A DNA stretch of 64,000 bases from Chamaecrista fasciculata (GCA_003254925.1 QANZ01009649.1:179973-243972); one strand, 5' to 3'. Counted from the stretch's first letter, positions 1 to 12,542 are shown. Numbers and translations: made by a program. The notes: generated from the sequence alone by a model not told the origin.

Positions 1-535
1 AGGGAAATATTTTCAAACACTTTAGAGTCACCCATAGTGAAAAAGTGGACTAAAGTGAAGAAAATAGACCAAAAAACGGAGCAGAACAGCAAAAAACGCA
101 AAAACAGCAAACCCTAAAAAAGGTGACCGGAGCGTGGCGGCGCGTGGCGGCGCGTGAGACGGAGTACGGCGGCCGGATTTCGGGGTTAGGTCGGCGACAC
201 GGTGGGGAGTCTGAATCCGGTGGCTGTGACGCAAGAAGAGGATCAGAAACCCGTGTAATGGCAGATCGGCGCTGACTGTGAAGGACGCTTCGGGCGGCGC
301 GTGGCGGCGCGTGTGGAGGTTTCCGGCGACCGGAAAAACGGCGGACACCGGTCGGTCAGGTCTCTGTCGATATGGGGTGGTGGTGACGGCAAAGGAGGGA
401 GAATACTCAACCTCAAGATAACCTAGGGTTTGTGATAGCAAGTGGGGAGGGAGAAAACTCAACCTCAAGGTCAGGAACTCTAGGGTTGCAGAAGGAGGAA
501 AAAACTCACTTCAAGGCAACCTGGCTCTGATACCA
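1..535 (-). mobile_element. Internal part of an LTR retroelement next to its primer-binding site
   Basis: On the minus strand this stretch follows the LTR at 536-710. Bases 524-535 read TGGTATCAGAGC on the minus strand, the usual primer-binding site of plant Copia elements that use initiator methionine tRNA. The interior is GC-rich between 120 and 340, unlike its surroundings. It holds three degenerate copies of a unit with 'actcaacctcaag' and 'ctagggtt' (about 385-540). One open frame (28-468, minus) has no recognisable gag motif and may be leader sequence. The rest of the element lies left of the window. Confidence 0.7.
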
Positions 536-710
536 TGTGAATTTTTAGAATACTCAATTATATTCTCATTAGGCTAATTAGACTAATATATACAAGGCTC
601 CTATTCTAATTTAGGGAATAAAATAAAATACATAATAAATGTGATAAAGCCTATTTACAATTACTAAAAATAAATAATAAAAGGTAGACCACACAATAGG
701 GTCACCAACA
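536..710 (-). mobile_element. Short LTR (175 bp) of a Copia-like or TRIM-type element
   Basis: On the minus strand the segment starts TGTTGG (710 downward) and ends TTCACA next to the primer-binding site at 524-535, so it has the expected TG...CA ends. At 175 bp it is short for an autonomous Copia element, so a TRIM or other non-autonomous element is possible. If the reading is right, this is the 5' LTR, and bases 711-715 (tgttc) would be one copy of the target-site duplication. The other flank is outside the window. Confidence 0.65.
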
Positions 711-1085
711 TGTTCAAATATAGATGAACTGAATCATATATATTGTTGTTGATTGTGGTGGATTGACATACTCTTCAAGGACATGCTCACCCATTGTCAA
801 GTGTTTATATTTTATGGTGCTTCCGAATATTTCATTTTGTTACATATTTCATTTTTTTCTTACCATTCTGTGTGTAGCATGCATACTTTTGCACAGTTCT
901 AGATCACTATGGCTTAGAATATTAGGTTTGTTTCCCCCTGTGGTAAAAGAAAGAAAGGGTATTTGATAATAAGTAATATTTGGGTGTCTTGCATGTTCCA
1001 TGAGCCTCATTGCGCTTGGTACTTTCCTCCTCAATTGCAATAGCTAGGTAATTCACTGATCATATTAATTGCAATTTTTCATCAG
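711..1085. other. Intron or upstream DNA of the methyltransferase gene
   Basis: No exon can be supported here. The stretch ends in a usable acceptor (ttttcatcag, 1076-1085) just before the first recognised exon. The first part of the methyltransferase gene should lie left of this, beyond or interrupted by the LTR element. Confidence 0.5.
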
Positions 1086-4000
1086 ATGATGTGGCATTTG
1101 GTTCACTCCTCTTGGATATTGCATGTTAGCTGCAACAAGCGTAGGGTTGCTTCAATTGCTGCTCTTTTGTCATCTGTTTTGCATTCTTCTGTGTTTAATG
1201 AAGAGAGCATGCATGAAACAGACAATGCACCTGGACCATTAAAATGGGTGTGTTTTCTTCCCCTCTCATCTTTCTGTTACCACATGTATTTTCTCTTCTG
1301 ATTTTATGCAGATACTGACTGTTATGTTTTAATATCTGGGTTTCAGTTTATTGCAAACCTTCTTGAGGAAGGGACAAAAAGTCCTCGAACAATTCGTCTT
1401 GCAGCATTGCACTTAACTGGGTTATGGCTCTCAAATCCTGGGATTATTAAGTTCTACCTAAAGGAGCTGAAACTGCTAACTCTTTATGGTTCAGGTAGCT
1501 AGATGTCTATCTGCTATTTTGTGTCTTCAATATAACTCTTACCTGACCATCTGTTGCTTTCTTATGTAAAAATGATTGAGTTTTAGATTGTTTCTTTCAG
1601 TTGCATTTGATGAGGATTTTGAAGGTGAACTAGCTGATAACAATGATGCAAGGGTAGAAGTCTCTTTATTGGCAAGAAGCCCTGATCCTGAGCTGACTGA
1701 AGTGAGCTATCTAAAATTAGAAATGATTTCACTATTCTTGTATTTCTATGTTCTGCCCATTCTTCTTAAAAATAAATTTTTATATTCAGATTATGATGTG
1801 GATTTTATTTTATTGCAAATTTATTATTCTGCTGTTGTGTAGTTCCCGAGGCTGTTAACTTCGTATTTGTCGGTCACTTCTCTTGTCAGGCATTTATCAA
1901 TACGGAGTTGTATGCTCGAGTTTCTGTTGCTGTTCTGTTTCATAAGTTGGCAGATTTGGCCAAGACAGTGAAACCATCAAACCTAAATTCAGACTGCATC
2001 GCAGCTCTATCATCTGGAAAATTTTTTCTGCTAGAGCTTCTTGACTCTGCGGTAATAGGTTACTGTCATTAGAATCTTAGATGATATGAAACAATCTTTT
2101 TTGCTATTAAGTTCTTTTTACAGCTAGAGTGTTGAAAGACAAACATTTGGTTTATTGTATTTTTATAATTTGGCTTCTATCAGGTTCTTTTCTTGCTGTT
2201 ACACTATGAGCCAGATTTACTGCTGGCATTGCATCTGAAAATTTGTGGTTATGATATATTGGATGTAGGTGAATGATAGAGATCTTGCAAAGGAGTTATA
2301 TAAAAAGTACAGTGCCGTAAGTATCTTTTTTTTTTTTTCCTTTTCAAATATTTTAACCGGATCTTGAATTTAAAGCTGAAGTAGCTTGGCTTTTTCCTCT
2401 AGGTGATGGTGGAAATAGAAATTGTATGTTTTGTGAGAAAATTCTAGGTTTTCTTTGCCACTGATCCCTGTCCTGAAATAATGAACAACAAAAAATCTTG
2501 TCCTAAAAAATATTTTCATACTCCTGTTCCTATACCAAATTGTCCCAAGGGATCCTTGAACCTTGATGCAAGTTGCACATGTTCATGGGAGTAAGGTTGT
2601 GCGATGAAAGGTTTACATACTAGTATTTTTTTTTTTTCTTTTATGACATATCGAACAGTTATCGCTCTGGCATTTTTGCTCATATCAGTCCCTTCTGTAA
2701 AATAATTTTGATTAATCTGCTGTGTTGATGATACAGATTCATAGACGCAAAATACGTGTTTGGCAAATGATATGTGTCTTGGCACCATTTGTTGAGCAAG
2801 ATATAGTTAAGAAAGTTGTTGATGACTTGTGCTTATCACTTAATGTAAGTTAGTTTTGGTTGACATTAATTTAGTTTTTGTTTTACTGTCATGTTTTTTC
2901 AAAAAATTTTGATTCCACTGCTCTTCTATCTATCTCTCTCTCTCTTCTGCCTCTTTTTTTCCTATCAACTCATCATCAGATGGGCTATTTGTTTTGTATC
3001 ATATCTTGTATTGTGTATGAAGATGAATAAGAATTCGTATTGTGTGGTTCATATGAGGCCTTGTAATGTGTTCTTACATTCTGTGCATGACTTCTCCACA
3101 AAGCTATATTTCTCTTACTCTTATCATAGAAAATTTTCTCAAAGATATAAATCCTACTTTGCAACCATTTTGGCAAGTTCCAATTGTACTATTTCTTATG
3201 TTATTTTTCTCTTTAATTTTCCTTCTTTTACTGTTTTCAAATTATATTGATTATTTTTCTAGCATTACTTTGGGCCATCATACTTATTTTATTCTTGCAG
3301 AGAAATAACTTACCTGCTGTTCGTCAATATTTAGAGACATTTGCAATAAACATTTACTTAAAGTTTCCCTCACTTGTAAGGCTTTGTTCTACCCTTTTTT
3401 CCTACTTTCATTGCTGTAAAATTTTAATCAATTGTCATTTAATTTGTTGCCTGGTTTACCCTTTTGAACCATTTTTCTTAATGCTCACATTTATAGGTTA
3501 GAGATCAATTGGTTCCTATATTGCGAAATTATGACACAAGACCTCAGGTGAATAATGTTTTTCTATTGATTATTTGCTTTCTGGTTCATTGTCAAAGATG
3601 ATTTGTGCTTTATATATAGTTAATAGTCACTTGCTGCATGATGTGCACAAATTTAATTTGTAAAGAGAAAAAGATTCTAGAGCAATGACTATGAGTGATG
3701 TCTAAGTTCTATGACACCTTGCACATGTTTTCTATTTATCATAGTGGCATATGTTTGGAGCCTTTTATTTAGGGGAAAACAGTGTCTAAACTCTGAAATT
3801 TGGAGAGAAATATGTTAAATTGCATTTTGGTTGTGTTCATTACCGGTATATTTGACTTGAGAATTTTTCTCTGTAGTTATTTGTGCACATCAAACTTATT
3901 TTTGAATTGTAGTTGTATGATGAACATTATACTGTAGGTGTTTGCATTGCATGTTCAAAAGTGAAAAAATTGAATAATGAGAATGATAATATAATGTAGA

Positions 4001-7000
4001 TCAATGAAAGTACTCGGACGAACTAAAATGATGTTATTTTCAGTCGACATTCCATTCATTGCATATTTTTTTCTTTGTTTATTTAGTTGAACTGCTGAAA
4101 CTATTTATTGTCAAACCATGGACTGGCAAGTAGACGTTCATCAGTTTGATGTGCGGATAGCTAAAACCCTATATGTGATTCACTTGTTTAACTGAATATG
4201 ACTGGTGACATTCAGTCTTTTATATGTGGATATTCTGAAGTTTATATTAAATATGTTAGACTCAATTCTGTAGTACACAATTATGCAGGCACTCTCTTCA
4301 TATGTATTCATAGCAGCTAATGTCATCCTCCATTCATCCGAAGATTTTCAGTCTAAGCACTTGGTTGAATTATTTCCTCCTCTAGTTCCATTGTTGACCT
4401 CTCATCACCACAGCTTACGGGGTTTTACCCAGGTTAGTTCTGTAATGCTTCTCCTTTCTGTATTTTACAGAATAAGCTCATCACATGGTTTATTGTTTTG
4501 CAGTTATTACTGTACCAAATTCTACATAAACTATTTCCACTGTTAAATTTTGGATCCTCTGAGATTTTACCTTTAGAGAAGAGGTGCTTCGTGGATTTGA
4601 AAACATACCTTGCAAAGAATTCTGATTGCGCACGGTAAAATCCTAAATTGTCTCCTATTTTCTGGTAGATGCACACAGGATCCATTATCATGAAATCTGT
4701 ATAACTGAAGTTGTCGTTTTGTATTTTCTTGAAATGTAACTTCATCACATTTGTAAGCACAATTTGTAAAAAAAATGTTTTCATTATCTGTAAATTTTAT
4801 AATAAGTTGTTATGTATAACATATACTGCAATGATACAGACCCCTTCCGTTCAATACAATATAGAAAAAATCGAGAATTCTTTGAGAAATGAACATAGAA
4901 AAACTCTACCATTCTTCCTTTTTCTTGTTTTATAAGGAAATAATTCATTATAAATTTGCAAGAAGGCATTTCTTATGCACAGAACTATGTTTTATTGAAT
5001 GAAAGGGCTGAGTCGTTGTAGTATATGTTACACGAGCTTATTATGAAAGTGATCTTCTGGGTAGGTGTCAAATCACGGGTTGGGCAAAATTCTTGGGTTG
5101 GGTTACTAAAATATCAACCCGTAGAAATGTGAGTCTTTCAACTTGGGTCAAAAGATTTGAGCCGAGTTATCCTTTATTTTAAAAAAAATAAAAAAAAAAT
5201 TATATATTTGTTTTACTTAAATTTATATCTTTTAACTTTATCATTTGTATGATTTTACATAGATGTTTTGTTACTTAATTTCTTTTAAGTATTTTCATGT
5301 TTAAAAATATAATTATAAAGTATAATTTATTTAACAATTAGAGCAAAACAAAATAATAGTGAGTTGGCAGGTTGGCCCTCCAACCCTCCAACCTACAAAA
5401 GTGATTTGGGTTAAAGAATTCGTGTCATGTTTGCAAAATGGGCCAACATGCACTAGATAGTTTAGGAGCAACCCATGACGGGCCAATCCATATGAGTTGG
5501 GTTGTTCTGTTTTGATAGCTCTACTTCTGGGCTTCATTTTCTTTATCCTATTCAGGAATGAACGGATATGAAATTGATCTTCTGATGCTAATAAATTGAG
5601 TTTCCAGATGATGTGATGTCACATTATGCAGTGTATGGGGTCAAAATCTAACTTCAATATGTATAATCTGTTTTACTATATTTAAACCATTTGAAATCAT
5701 TTAATTGTTTTGTTTCTCATTCAGCTTACGAGCATCAATGGAAGGATATCTTGATGCCTATAATCCAAAGAGTTCTGTCAACCCTGCAGGAATCTTCATA
5801 AATCGAGTTGAGGTGAGGGTCTCTGTGAAGTTGATCATTCATAATTTTGCTACCCTCTCAATAAATATCAGTATAAATTGCAAGACTGAGGCAATGAATA
5901 TCTATATTATTCATTAGCCATGTAATAAAGACTCTGTAAGCTGAGTTCTGCTGACTTTAGTTCTTCTTTTGGGTGCATAAAGGAAGTGGAATTTGAATGT
6001 GTTCCAACATCTCTTATGGACCAAGTCACCTCATTTTTAAATGTAAGTACTTCTCATACCTTTCTATGTGGAAGGGAGATTTCATATTTCCTGCTTCACA
6101 TTTCAAGTTTATCTTGTCTTTTACTGTTGCAGGATGTTAGAGAAGATCTACGGTGTTCAATGGCAAAGGATGTGGTGACTATCAGAAATGAGAGTTTAAG
6201 AATAGAGGGAGACGTAAAAGGAAAGAAAATTTTTTCTGCAAGTAATGAAGGAATTCCGGTTAAAGATACGGGATCTGATTTCCAGAAAAAGGTTACCCTG
6301 GCCAAACATGAAATGGGAGAAGTAGGTGGTTTCTCTTTTGGGAATGAAAAAAGCTACAGAAAAATTGCTGGTATGCATAAATCTGTTCAGCACAAATTTT
6401 TAGTTGATTTGTTAAACTCGGAACGGTTATCACTAATATTAAGCTTTAAGCCACTGGAGACAAGGTCTGGTATATCCTTTTCAATTTGCTGTTCTGTGTG
6501 CTAAATAGTTGGATGCTTGTACCTGGCATTTTAAGGATTTGTATACACAGTAATTAAGTCTTGCATAATTTGATAGAAATGGAAGAGGATGATCTCCTTC
6601 TAGATCAGTTGTTGCTGTCAAGAAGATCATCTCTAGAACAACTAAAGGCAAGTCGTCAAAATTTTATTCTTGTAGCATCACTGCTTGACCGCATACCCAA
6701 TCTTGCGGGTTTGGCACGAACATGTGAGGTTAGTTACTTCTCCCTCATTTTATATTCTTCTCTCTTTTTCACTATTTTCGTGCAATTACATCATGCACTA
6801 ATTGTTGCTAAGAGCAGGTATTTAGAGCATCAGGGCTGACTGTTGCTGATACAAACATCTTGAAAGACAAACAATTCCAACTTATCAGGTTGTGATGATT
6901 GTTGAATTATGTTTTTCCTTTACGAATGTGTCACAAACTTTCTCCCATTTGAATCACTTGGATTTTGTTTAATTCTGTAGAGTTACCGTACTGTAGGATC

Positions 7001-8857
7001 ACAAACATTCCTAAATGATCAAGCTAATGAGAACTAAAACATAAATGATGCTGAAATAATTAAGTGAAATCATTTTACGTTACTGTGGGAATAACAGTTA
7101 GAGACAAACATTCGTGGGAGCAAGAGAAAGGAGAAAAAGTGAAGTAGAATGCACTGAAACATATATGAAATTACTACAGGCCATAAATTTTGTGCCTTTG
7201 ATACCACCCTACAACAGAAATATAATCTTTCATATAACATAATTTTGGACAGCGCCATGCTGCACATGCGTTCTGGTTTCAAACCTCTCAAAATGTGGAG
7301 TTTACTGAAAATTTAGAGGTGAAGACAGGGTAAACCAAAATTTTGAATGGATGTGATTCGTGTTTCTATGGGGTGTGCCAGATTATAGATCAAGCATTGA
7401 ATATTTCATAACACATTATTTTGTCATTCAACACTTTTAGATGTGTCTGCTGGCTTTTCTGGTTTCGTGCAACGTGGATAGGATCATTGTTCCGTGGCAC
7501 GTTTTTTATTATGGATTTTTACTATGAACATGTTTTTGAATTAGGATACTTTACAGTTAAATGTTTATTGTCCAGTAACATGTAAAATAATCATAGTATG
7601 TTGAGCTATTCAGAATAGCATTGGTGTGCTTCTTTCTTTTCTTTTTTATTGTGCTATGTTTTGTCCATAATTCTCCCAAATTGCTGTTACAGTGTGACAG
7701 CCGAAAAGTGGGTTCCTATAGTAGAAGTCCCAGTCAGCAGTGTAAAGGCGTATCTACAGAAAAAGAAAAGGGAAGGATTCTCCATTTTGGGATTGGAACA
7801 AACTGCAAATAGTATACCTCTTGATCAGTTTAAATTTCCAAAAAAGACAGTAAGTTGTCTGCATAATTTCATGTGATTTTTAGGTTCACTAATATTATGT
7901 GATTCTCTGTTTGTGAGAAATATTGAATGATTATAGTAAATGTTTGTGGGATTTACCTTTTACGTAGATTACAAAAATTTACAGACTATTTTGGGAATAT
8001 ATTAATTATGTTTTAAAAACGTTTCTTATCTATTGGTTATGCAAAATCCTTTGTTTTAATAGTACTAAACACATTTTGTCATTTTTTTTATTCCAATAAA
8101 ATTTGAAACAAGAAACAAAAAGAATTAGTTCTTCCTTTTGAAGTAAAATATAAATTACTACTCCTTCCGGTTCACAATATCTGCCATAGTTTTGAAAATT
8201 TCTATGTTTCAAACATCTTATGTTTTACAAAATCAAGAAAGCATTAATTATTTTTTTCAATTTTATCCCTATCTATTCTCTCTTAATAATAAATATCCTT
8301 TGAAAATAGGAAATAATAAATAAGGGTAATATAGTCTTCTTATCTTATATTTTTATAACTTCAAGGTAAACTAATCATTTTCTTGGTCTGTGTGCACCCA
8401 CCAAATTAAAGCAGATATTGTGAACCGGAGGGAGTACTATATTTTAGACGTTTATTCCCAAAACTACTTATGTCAATATAACCAACGTGTTGGGCTAAAT
8501 TATTTTCATCATTTTTCTGTTGGGTGAGAGGAAGTTGTCGGGGGAAAATCTGACTTCCTTTCTGATCCTGTTGGATGCTATTTTTTTTTTTTAAATATCT
8601 GCACTCTGCAGCTTTATTTCTTCAATTTTTTTGTAGTTTGTTGAAAATCCGTGACATTTCCTTATGAATATAACATTTGGTTGTTTTCTCAGGTTTTAGT
8701 TCTTGGCCGGGAGAAAGAAGGCATACCTGTTGATATAATTCATATTTTGGATGCGTGCATTGAGATTCCCCAATTGGGCGTGGTTAGATCTCTCAATGTT
8801 CATGTCAGTGGTGCTATTGCTACGTGGGAGTATACTCGGCAACAAAGATCTCAGTAG
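1086..8857 (+). CDS. TRM3: TRM3/TARBP1-like tRNA (guanosine-2'-O-)-methyltransferase, SpoU family, 5'-incomplete
   Basis: Seventeen exons can be joined in phase: 1086-1247, 1347-1494, 1601-1701, 1890-2051, 2269-2316, 2737-2844, 3301-3375, 3497-3547, 4289-4432, 4504-4634, 5725-5812, 5983-6042, 6133-6469, 6577-6728, 6818-6888, 7693-7849 and 8693-8857. They give about 719 C-terminal residues. The first part is helical, HEAT-like sequence. The end is a SpoU/TrmH domain: motif 1 region [20 protein letters not shown], motif 2 [10 protein letters not shown] and motif 3 [19 protein letters not shown], which form the AdoMet-binding knot in this family. Yeast Trm3 and human TARBP1 make Gm18 in tRNA; that function is inferred here. 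The full plant protein is much longer, so upstream exons are missing. A possible 1-base frameshift lies in the first exon near 1124 (see findings). Confidence 0.85.
5062..5523. mobile_element. hAT-like MITE with 8-bp target-site duplication
   Basis: The 8-mer CTTCTGGG occurs at 5054-5061 and again at 5524-5531. Between them lies a 462-bp element with imperfect inverted ends (TAGGTGTCAAAT on the left; TAGAGCTATCAAAA read inward from the right). Subterminal GGGTTGG/CCAACCC repeats are typical of plant hAT MITEs. It sits in the intron between 4634 and 5725 of the methyltransferase gene. Confidence 0.75.
8161..8434. mobile_element. Stowaway-like MITE with TA duplication
   Basis: Left end CTCCTTCCGGTTCACAATAT and right end (reverse complement) CTCCCTCCGGTTCACAATAT match at all but one position. 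TA lies on both sides (8159-8160 and 8435-8436). The CTCCCTCCG start and TA duplication are the signature of Stowaway (Tc1/mariner-type) MITEs. It is 274 bp long and lies in the last intron of the methyltransferase gene. Confidence 0.85.
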
Positions 8858-9737
8858 TTCGTAGTTTAGACAGTAATTTTGCATGCTCAATCATAAATAT
8901 AAGCAATGATTGGGATGGGTGTAGGTTTTTTACAGGATTTTAGTTTGATACTTTCCCATTAAAATCTCAACGGGTGGATCCCTTTTTAAAAGATTCAACC
9001 AGGATAGGGTGCCTAAAGTATGCCAAGAACAGTAGAACTCTTCTAGCATATTTGTAATCAACAAAATTATTCACGTGTTGCGCCTTGTGAGTGCTGAATA
9101 AGGTGCAGCATATATTCTGAATTTTGACAATATTGTACCCCTTTCTATATGGGCTCTGGCCATTGTCATCTTCGATGTCACTAGTGAGTGTTTGTTTCAC
9201 TTCTGATTCCAATATTCACCAGGGTACATTAAATTGTGACCCCAACAGACGAATTCATAGAACTTTACGTGAATGCTTTTCCAGGACAAATGTACTGTAT
9301 TTTGGTTTCTGATGGGGTATTTTATACAACACATCTTATTTAGGTTGTGAGAAAATGTGTGTTTTAATGCTCCAAGATAAACTACCCCAATACTGAAAGC
9401 TTACTACATCAAAACAATGTGATCAGTAGGAGCAGGTGCTTAAACGGTAGCCGTAGTTCCTGATGTGAAATTATTATACGAGTGATCAAAATTCATTTGC
9501 ATACTTTATTTATTTATTTTTCTGAAGTTTGTTATGGGTCATTCGCGATGTATTAATTTTACTAATAAATAGGGTCATTTATCCTCTATTATTAATTTGT
9601 ACCCAAAAAATTCGTAATGTACCAATATTTAACAACCATAAATAAAAGCATTAAATTTTAAGGGTGAATGGAACTTGAATCTAGATGTCGGGTCCTTTTC
9701 TCAATTGAAACATCATCTTGAGACAGGTAAAAGGTCG
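8858..9737. other. 3' flank and intergenic DNA
   Basis: The 3' UTR of the methyltransferase gene probably occupies the first few hundred bases (AATAAA-like sequence near 8895). The rest converges on the minus-strand gene that ends at 9738. I see no further gene. Confidence 0.4.
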
Positions 9738-10702
9738 CTAAACTGAACCCAAAAAATGCCTGCGTGTTGATAACGCTTCAACAAAGAAGCCTTTTCTTCT
9801 TTGCACCTGCATTGAAAAGCACAATGCACAAATCAGATTGAGACATGGTAAATATTACACCTTAAGATGGTAAGATTTACTGCACTCAAATTAAATACCC
9901 CGTATTTTTTCCACGACGTTTGTTATCTGATTGACGAACAATCCGCTATGCATATGATTTTTCTTCTTTTTCTCCTTAGGATTGGCACTCACGGATGATC
10001 TCAAGAAACTTGGGATCCATAGATTCCAATGTTTTCCTTCATGCTTTTGCTTGCTTTGGGAAGGGACAGCCTACAAAAGGAGAAAGAAGAACAAGATTTA
10101 TATACAATTCTTTATATTTCAGCCCTAAGATATTTTTAATGAAAATAAAATACCAAATTTCTTTCATGTGATCAATTCCTAATAGAGAATAAAAAGTAAT
10201 ATTTTGCACAACCAATTATTAAAAAAAGAGAGTGTAACTAATTATGACTAGAAGAAATTTAAGACAAACAAAATAAAGAATTGTACATAAGTTTTTCCCA
10301 AGTAGAATCTTACTTTGGTGGTAAGTTTTCCATGAACGTTGTTAGAAAGCTGCTTGGAGAGTGAGGGTGTGGATCTTGCAGAGTTCCTCAGAGACTGCGA
10401 GTACCTAAGTAATTCTGCTCTTCTATCATATCCTTTATCATGAACTACCTCTCTAAATGTGTGATGAATATGGTGATGATTTGATGGCACCTTCTTCTTC
10501 CTTGGCTTCTCTACATATACTCTCACTACCACTGCCTTCTCTTTCCTGCATATTACCTACTAGTATAACCATATGTCAAGCACACAGCACATAAATATAT
10601 GCATACATACATACACACAGGTTGACACAAGAAATTAGTTTACCTGTTGGGTTGGCATTTTGGGATAAGCTGGTTAAGGCTTCTGAGAATTTGATTCTGC
10701 AT
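9738..10702 (-). CDS. Small basic protein of unknown function, four exons
   Basis: A spliced minus-strand model fits four exons in phase: 10644-10702 (ATG at 10702), 10314-10545, 9993-10070 and 9738-9806 (stop TAG at 9738-9740), giving 145 residues. All junctions are GT-AG; the third donor is a strong GTGAGT. The protein starts MQNQILRSLNQLIPK, has a lysine/arginine-rich block (EKPRKKKVP), a histidine run, and a central FREVVHDKGYDRRAELLRYS that looks like a conserved helix. The C-terminus is again basic (RSSVQRRKGFF). No signal peptide or membrane segment is seen. I do not recognise the family. Reading through the third donor instead gives an alternative end at 9891 (156 residues), which I find less likely. 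Confidence 0.55.
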
Positions 10703-11290
10703 ATGCTTGATGTGTGTGATTTAGTATAATCATGAAGCCCCTATGAGAATCTAGCATTATATACAAATATTTTGATCCAATGTAGAAGGGGTCTAATCAA
10801 ATTAGAGAAAAGGTCAACTAATATTCTTTGGGTCTACCGAAACCAAACCATGCTTGGTGTTAAAGAAATGTTAAAAATTTGATTAATTATCTGCAATGTT
10901 GGGGGCCCTATAAGATGGTGCCTCGGCACCATCACTACCTGGGATTTTATGCTCAACAGTTTCTTTTGTTTTTGTTTTTGTCTTACCTCTCAATATGTCT
11001 TTGTCAATGAGACCCTGGTGCTTGATGTTGTATCCAACGTTAGTTACAATTTTTATCTGTTTGATTATATTATTTTTTCCCCCAAACTTCTCTTCTTACT
11101 TTTCAGGATGTATGTTTGTAAAAAGTGTAAAGAATATAGTAGATATACAAATTTTAGTTATACAATGTGCATATCAACATTTTCCAAATAAATATTTTGT
11201 TTCCATTCCACAAAAGAATCCATTGATATTTACACTATGTGTATAAAGAGACTAAAAACTTGGTAGACGATCTGCCATATTCTCTTCACT

Positions 11291-11291
11291 A

Positions 11292-11340
<49 letters not shown>

Positions 11341-11341
11341 T
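11291..11341. repeat. (AT)n-(AG)n compound microsatellite
   Basis: About 25 bases of alternating AT run directly into about 26 bases of alternating AG. Confidence 0.95.
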
Positions 11342-12231
11342 TTATTAGTTTTTTTTTTTTAATATAGTGATTGGTGATGATTATAGGCAAATGAACATGA
11401 TTATTATAGTGTCTTTTGGCATTGTCATAGAACTTGCATGTTATGAAGGGCTGATTAATGGCTTCTAGTTTTGGTAAATCATAGAGCCGTAGAGCCTTGC
11501 TTAAGAACTAGTGGTTTGACACTTTGACATGGATTTTTCCCTTAAAATTTCAATATAAAAGAAAATTTAATGTTTATAATCTTTTAATTAATAAAAAGTT
11601 CTGCTAAGAAAAGCTCTATAGCTTTGGCAATTTTTTTTTCACCTTGATTTTAGCACAAATATCGAAATAATGAATTAAAATTAAAAGACAAATGAAAGAA
11701 AAAAATAAAAAAGGAATGTTATTGCTACCTAAAATTATCTCAAGGATATACAATTATTTGATAAATGAATTACCATAAGTAACTTTTGGAGCTGACCTAA
11801 ATTTTGGTTTTCAACATTCAACCTTTAACGTAATGTTTTACAAGTTGGATCAATAATTGTTGAACAAAAAAGCTATTAGTATTAGGTCATTCGAGTCATT
11901 GAATCAATGAAAAAAAATTAAATAATTTATAATATAAAAAATAATCAATTATTTTAAAATTAATAATTTATTCATCTAATAAATTTATAACCAAATGATA
12001 TATTAATGCAATTCTAACAAATTCTGCTATCAGTAAATAATTGAGTTTGTTTTTGAAAATATGATGTGTATATGACATAAAAATGTGTTAATACTATCTA
12101 ATTCTTGAAAAAAGATAATATATTGTGAATTTATGATAAAATATAATAAATAATAATATATTTATAAATTAACTAATTTGAATAATAACATACATATAAG
12201 ATATTAGGAGTTCTGTGTGTTAAGGATGCAA

Positions 12232-12253
12232 ATATATATATATATATATATAT
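12232..12253. repeat. (AT)11 microsatellite
   Basis: An uninterrupted alternating AT run of about 22 bases. Confidence 0.9.
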
Positions 12254-12343
12254 GTAAAGTTTAAAATAATTTAAAATTAAAATTTTATAAATAATTATAA
12301 ATGACTTTAGACCATAAATTTAAAATCATTTAATTTTATCATT

Positions 12344-12542
12344 TTTTTTGTGGGGAAAAGTTTAGGTGAGTTGGGCTCAGGGGGCTCACCAAGGCCAGGG
12401 AAGGCCTCAAGGCTCTATGAGCGTTTACATAGGTACTTCCAGATCGCCTACCAATAAGGTCCTCACGTCGACAGTGGGATTCGAACTCACGACCTTGTGG
12501 TTATGAGTTGAATCATTATTAATTGGGCCAGTCTTTGTTGGC
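12344..12542 (-). mobile_element. tRNA-derived SINE with 12-bp target-site duplication
   Basis: AATTTTATCATT occurs at 12332-12343 and again at 12543-12554, enclosing 199 bp. On the minus strand the element begins with a tRNA-like head: a degenerate A-box region near GACTGGCCCAATTAAT and a good B box, AGTTCGAATCC, near 12478-12490. It ends in an A-rich tail (the T-run at 12344-12349 on the plus strand). Order of head, body and tail plus a long duplication are typical of SINEs inserted by LINE machinery. It resembles the plant Au-like SINE type. Confidence 0.8.

Larger units (their letters stand above)
10703..12331. other. AT-rich intergenic DNA
   Basis: Open frames around 10949-11246 lack any recognisable motif or plausible coding composition. 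Apart from the microsatellites at 11291 and 12232, I see nothing that can be supported. Confidence 0.5.

Noticed and set aside
28..468. 146-codon minus-strand frame at the left edge
   Set aside because: It has no gag or other domain and lies next to a primer-binding site, so it is more likely retroelement leader sequence.
763..966. Possible extra exon of the methyltransferase gene (TYSSRTCSPIVKCLYFM)
   Set aside because: No AG acceptor lies between the preceding stop and this frame, and I cannot connect it in phase to the exon at 1086.
9891..10070. Longer third exon for the unknown small gene, ending at 9891
   Set aside because: It would read through a strong GTGAGT donor into an AT-rich tail; the spliced alternative gives a more protein-like end.
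12470..12500. tRNA gene, from the B-box-like GTTCGAATCC
   Set aside because: No cloverleaf can be completed; the flanking 12-bp duplication and tail identify a SINE.
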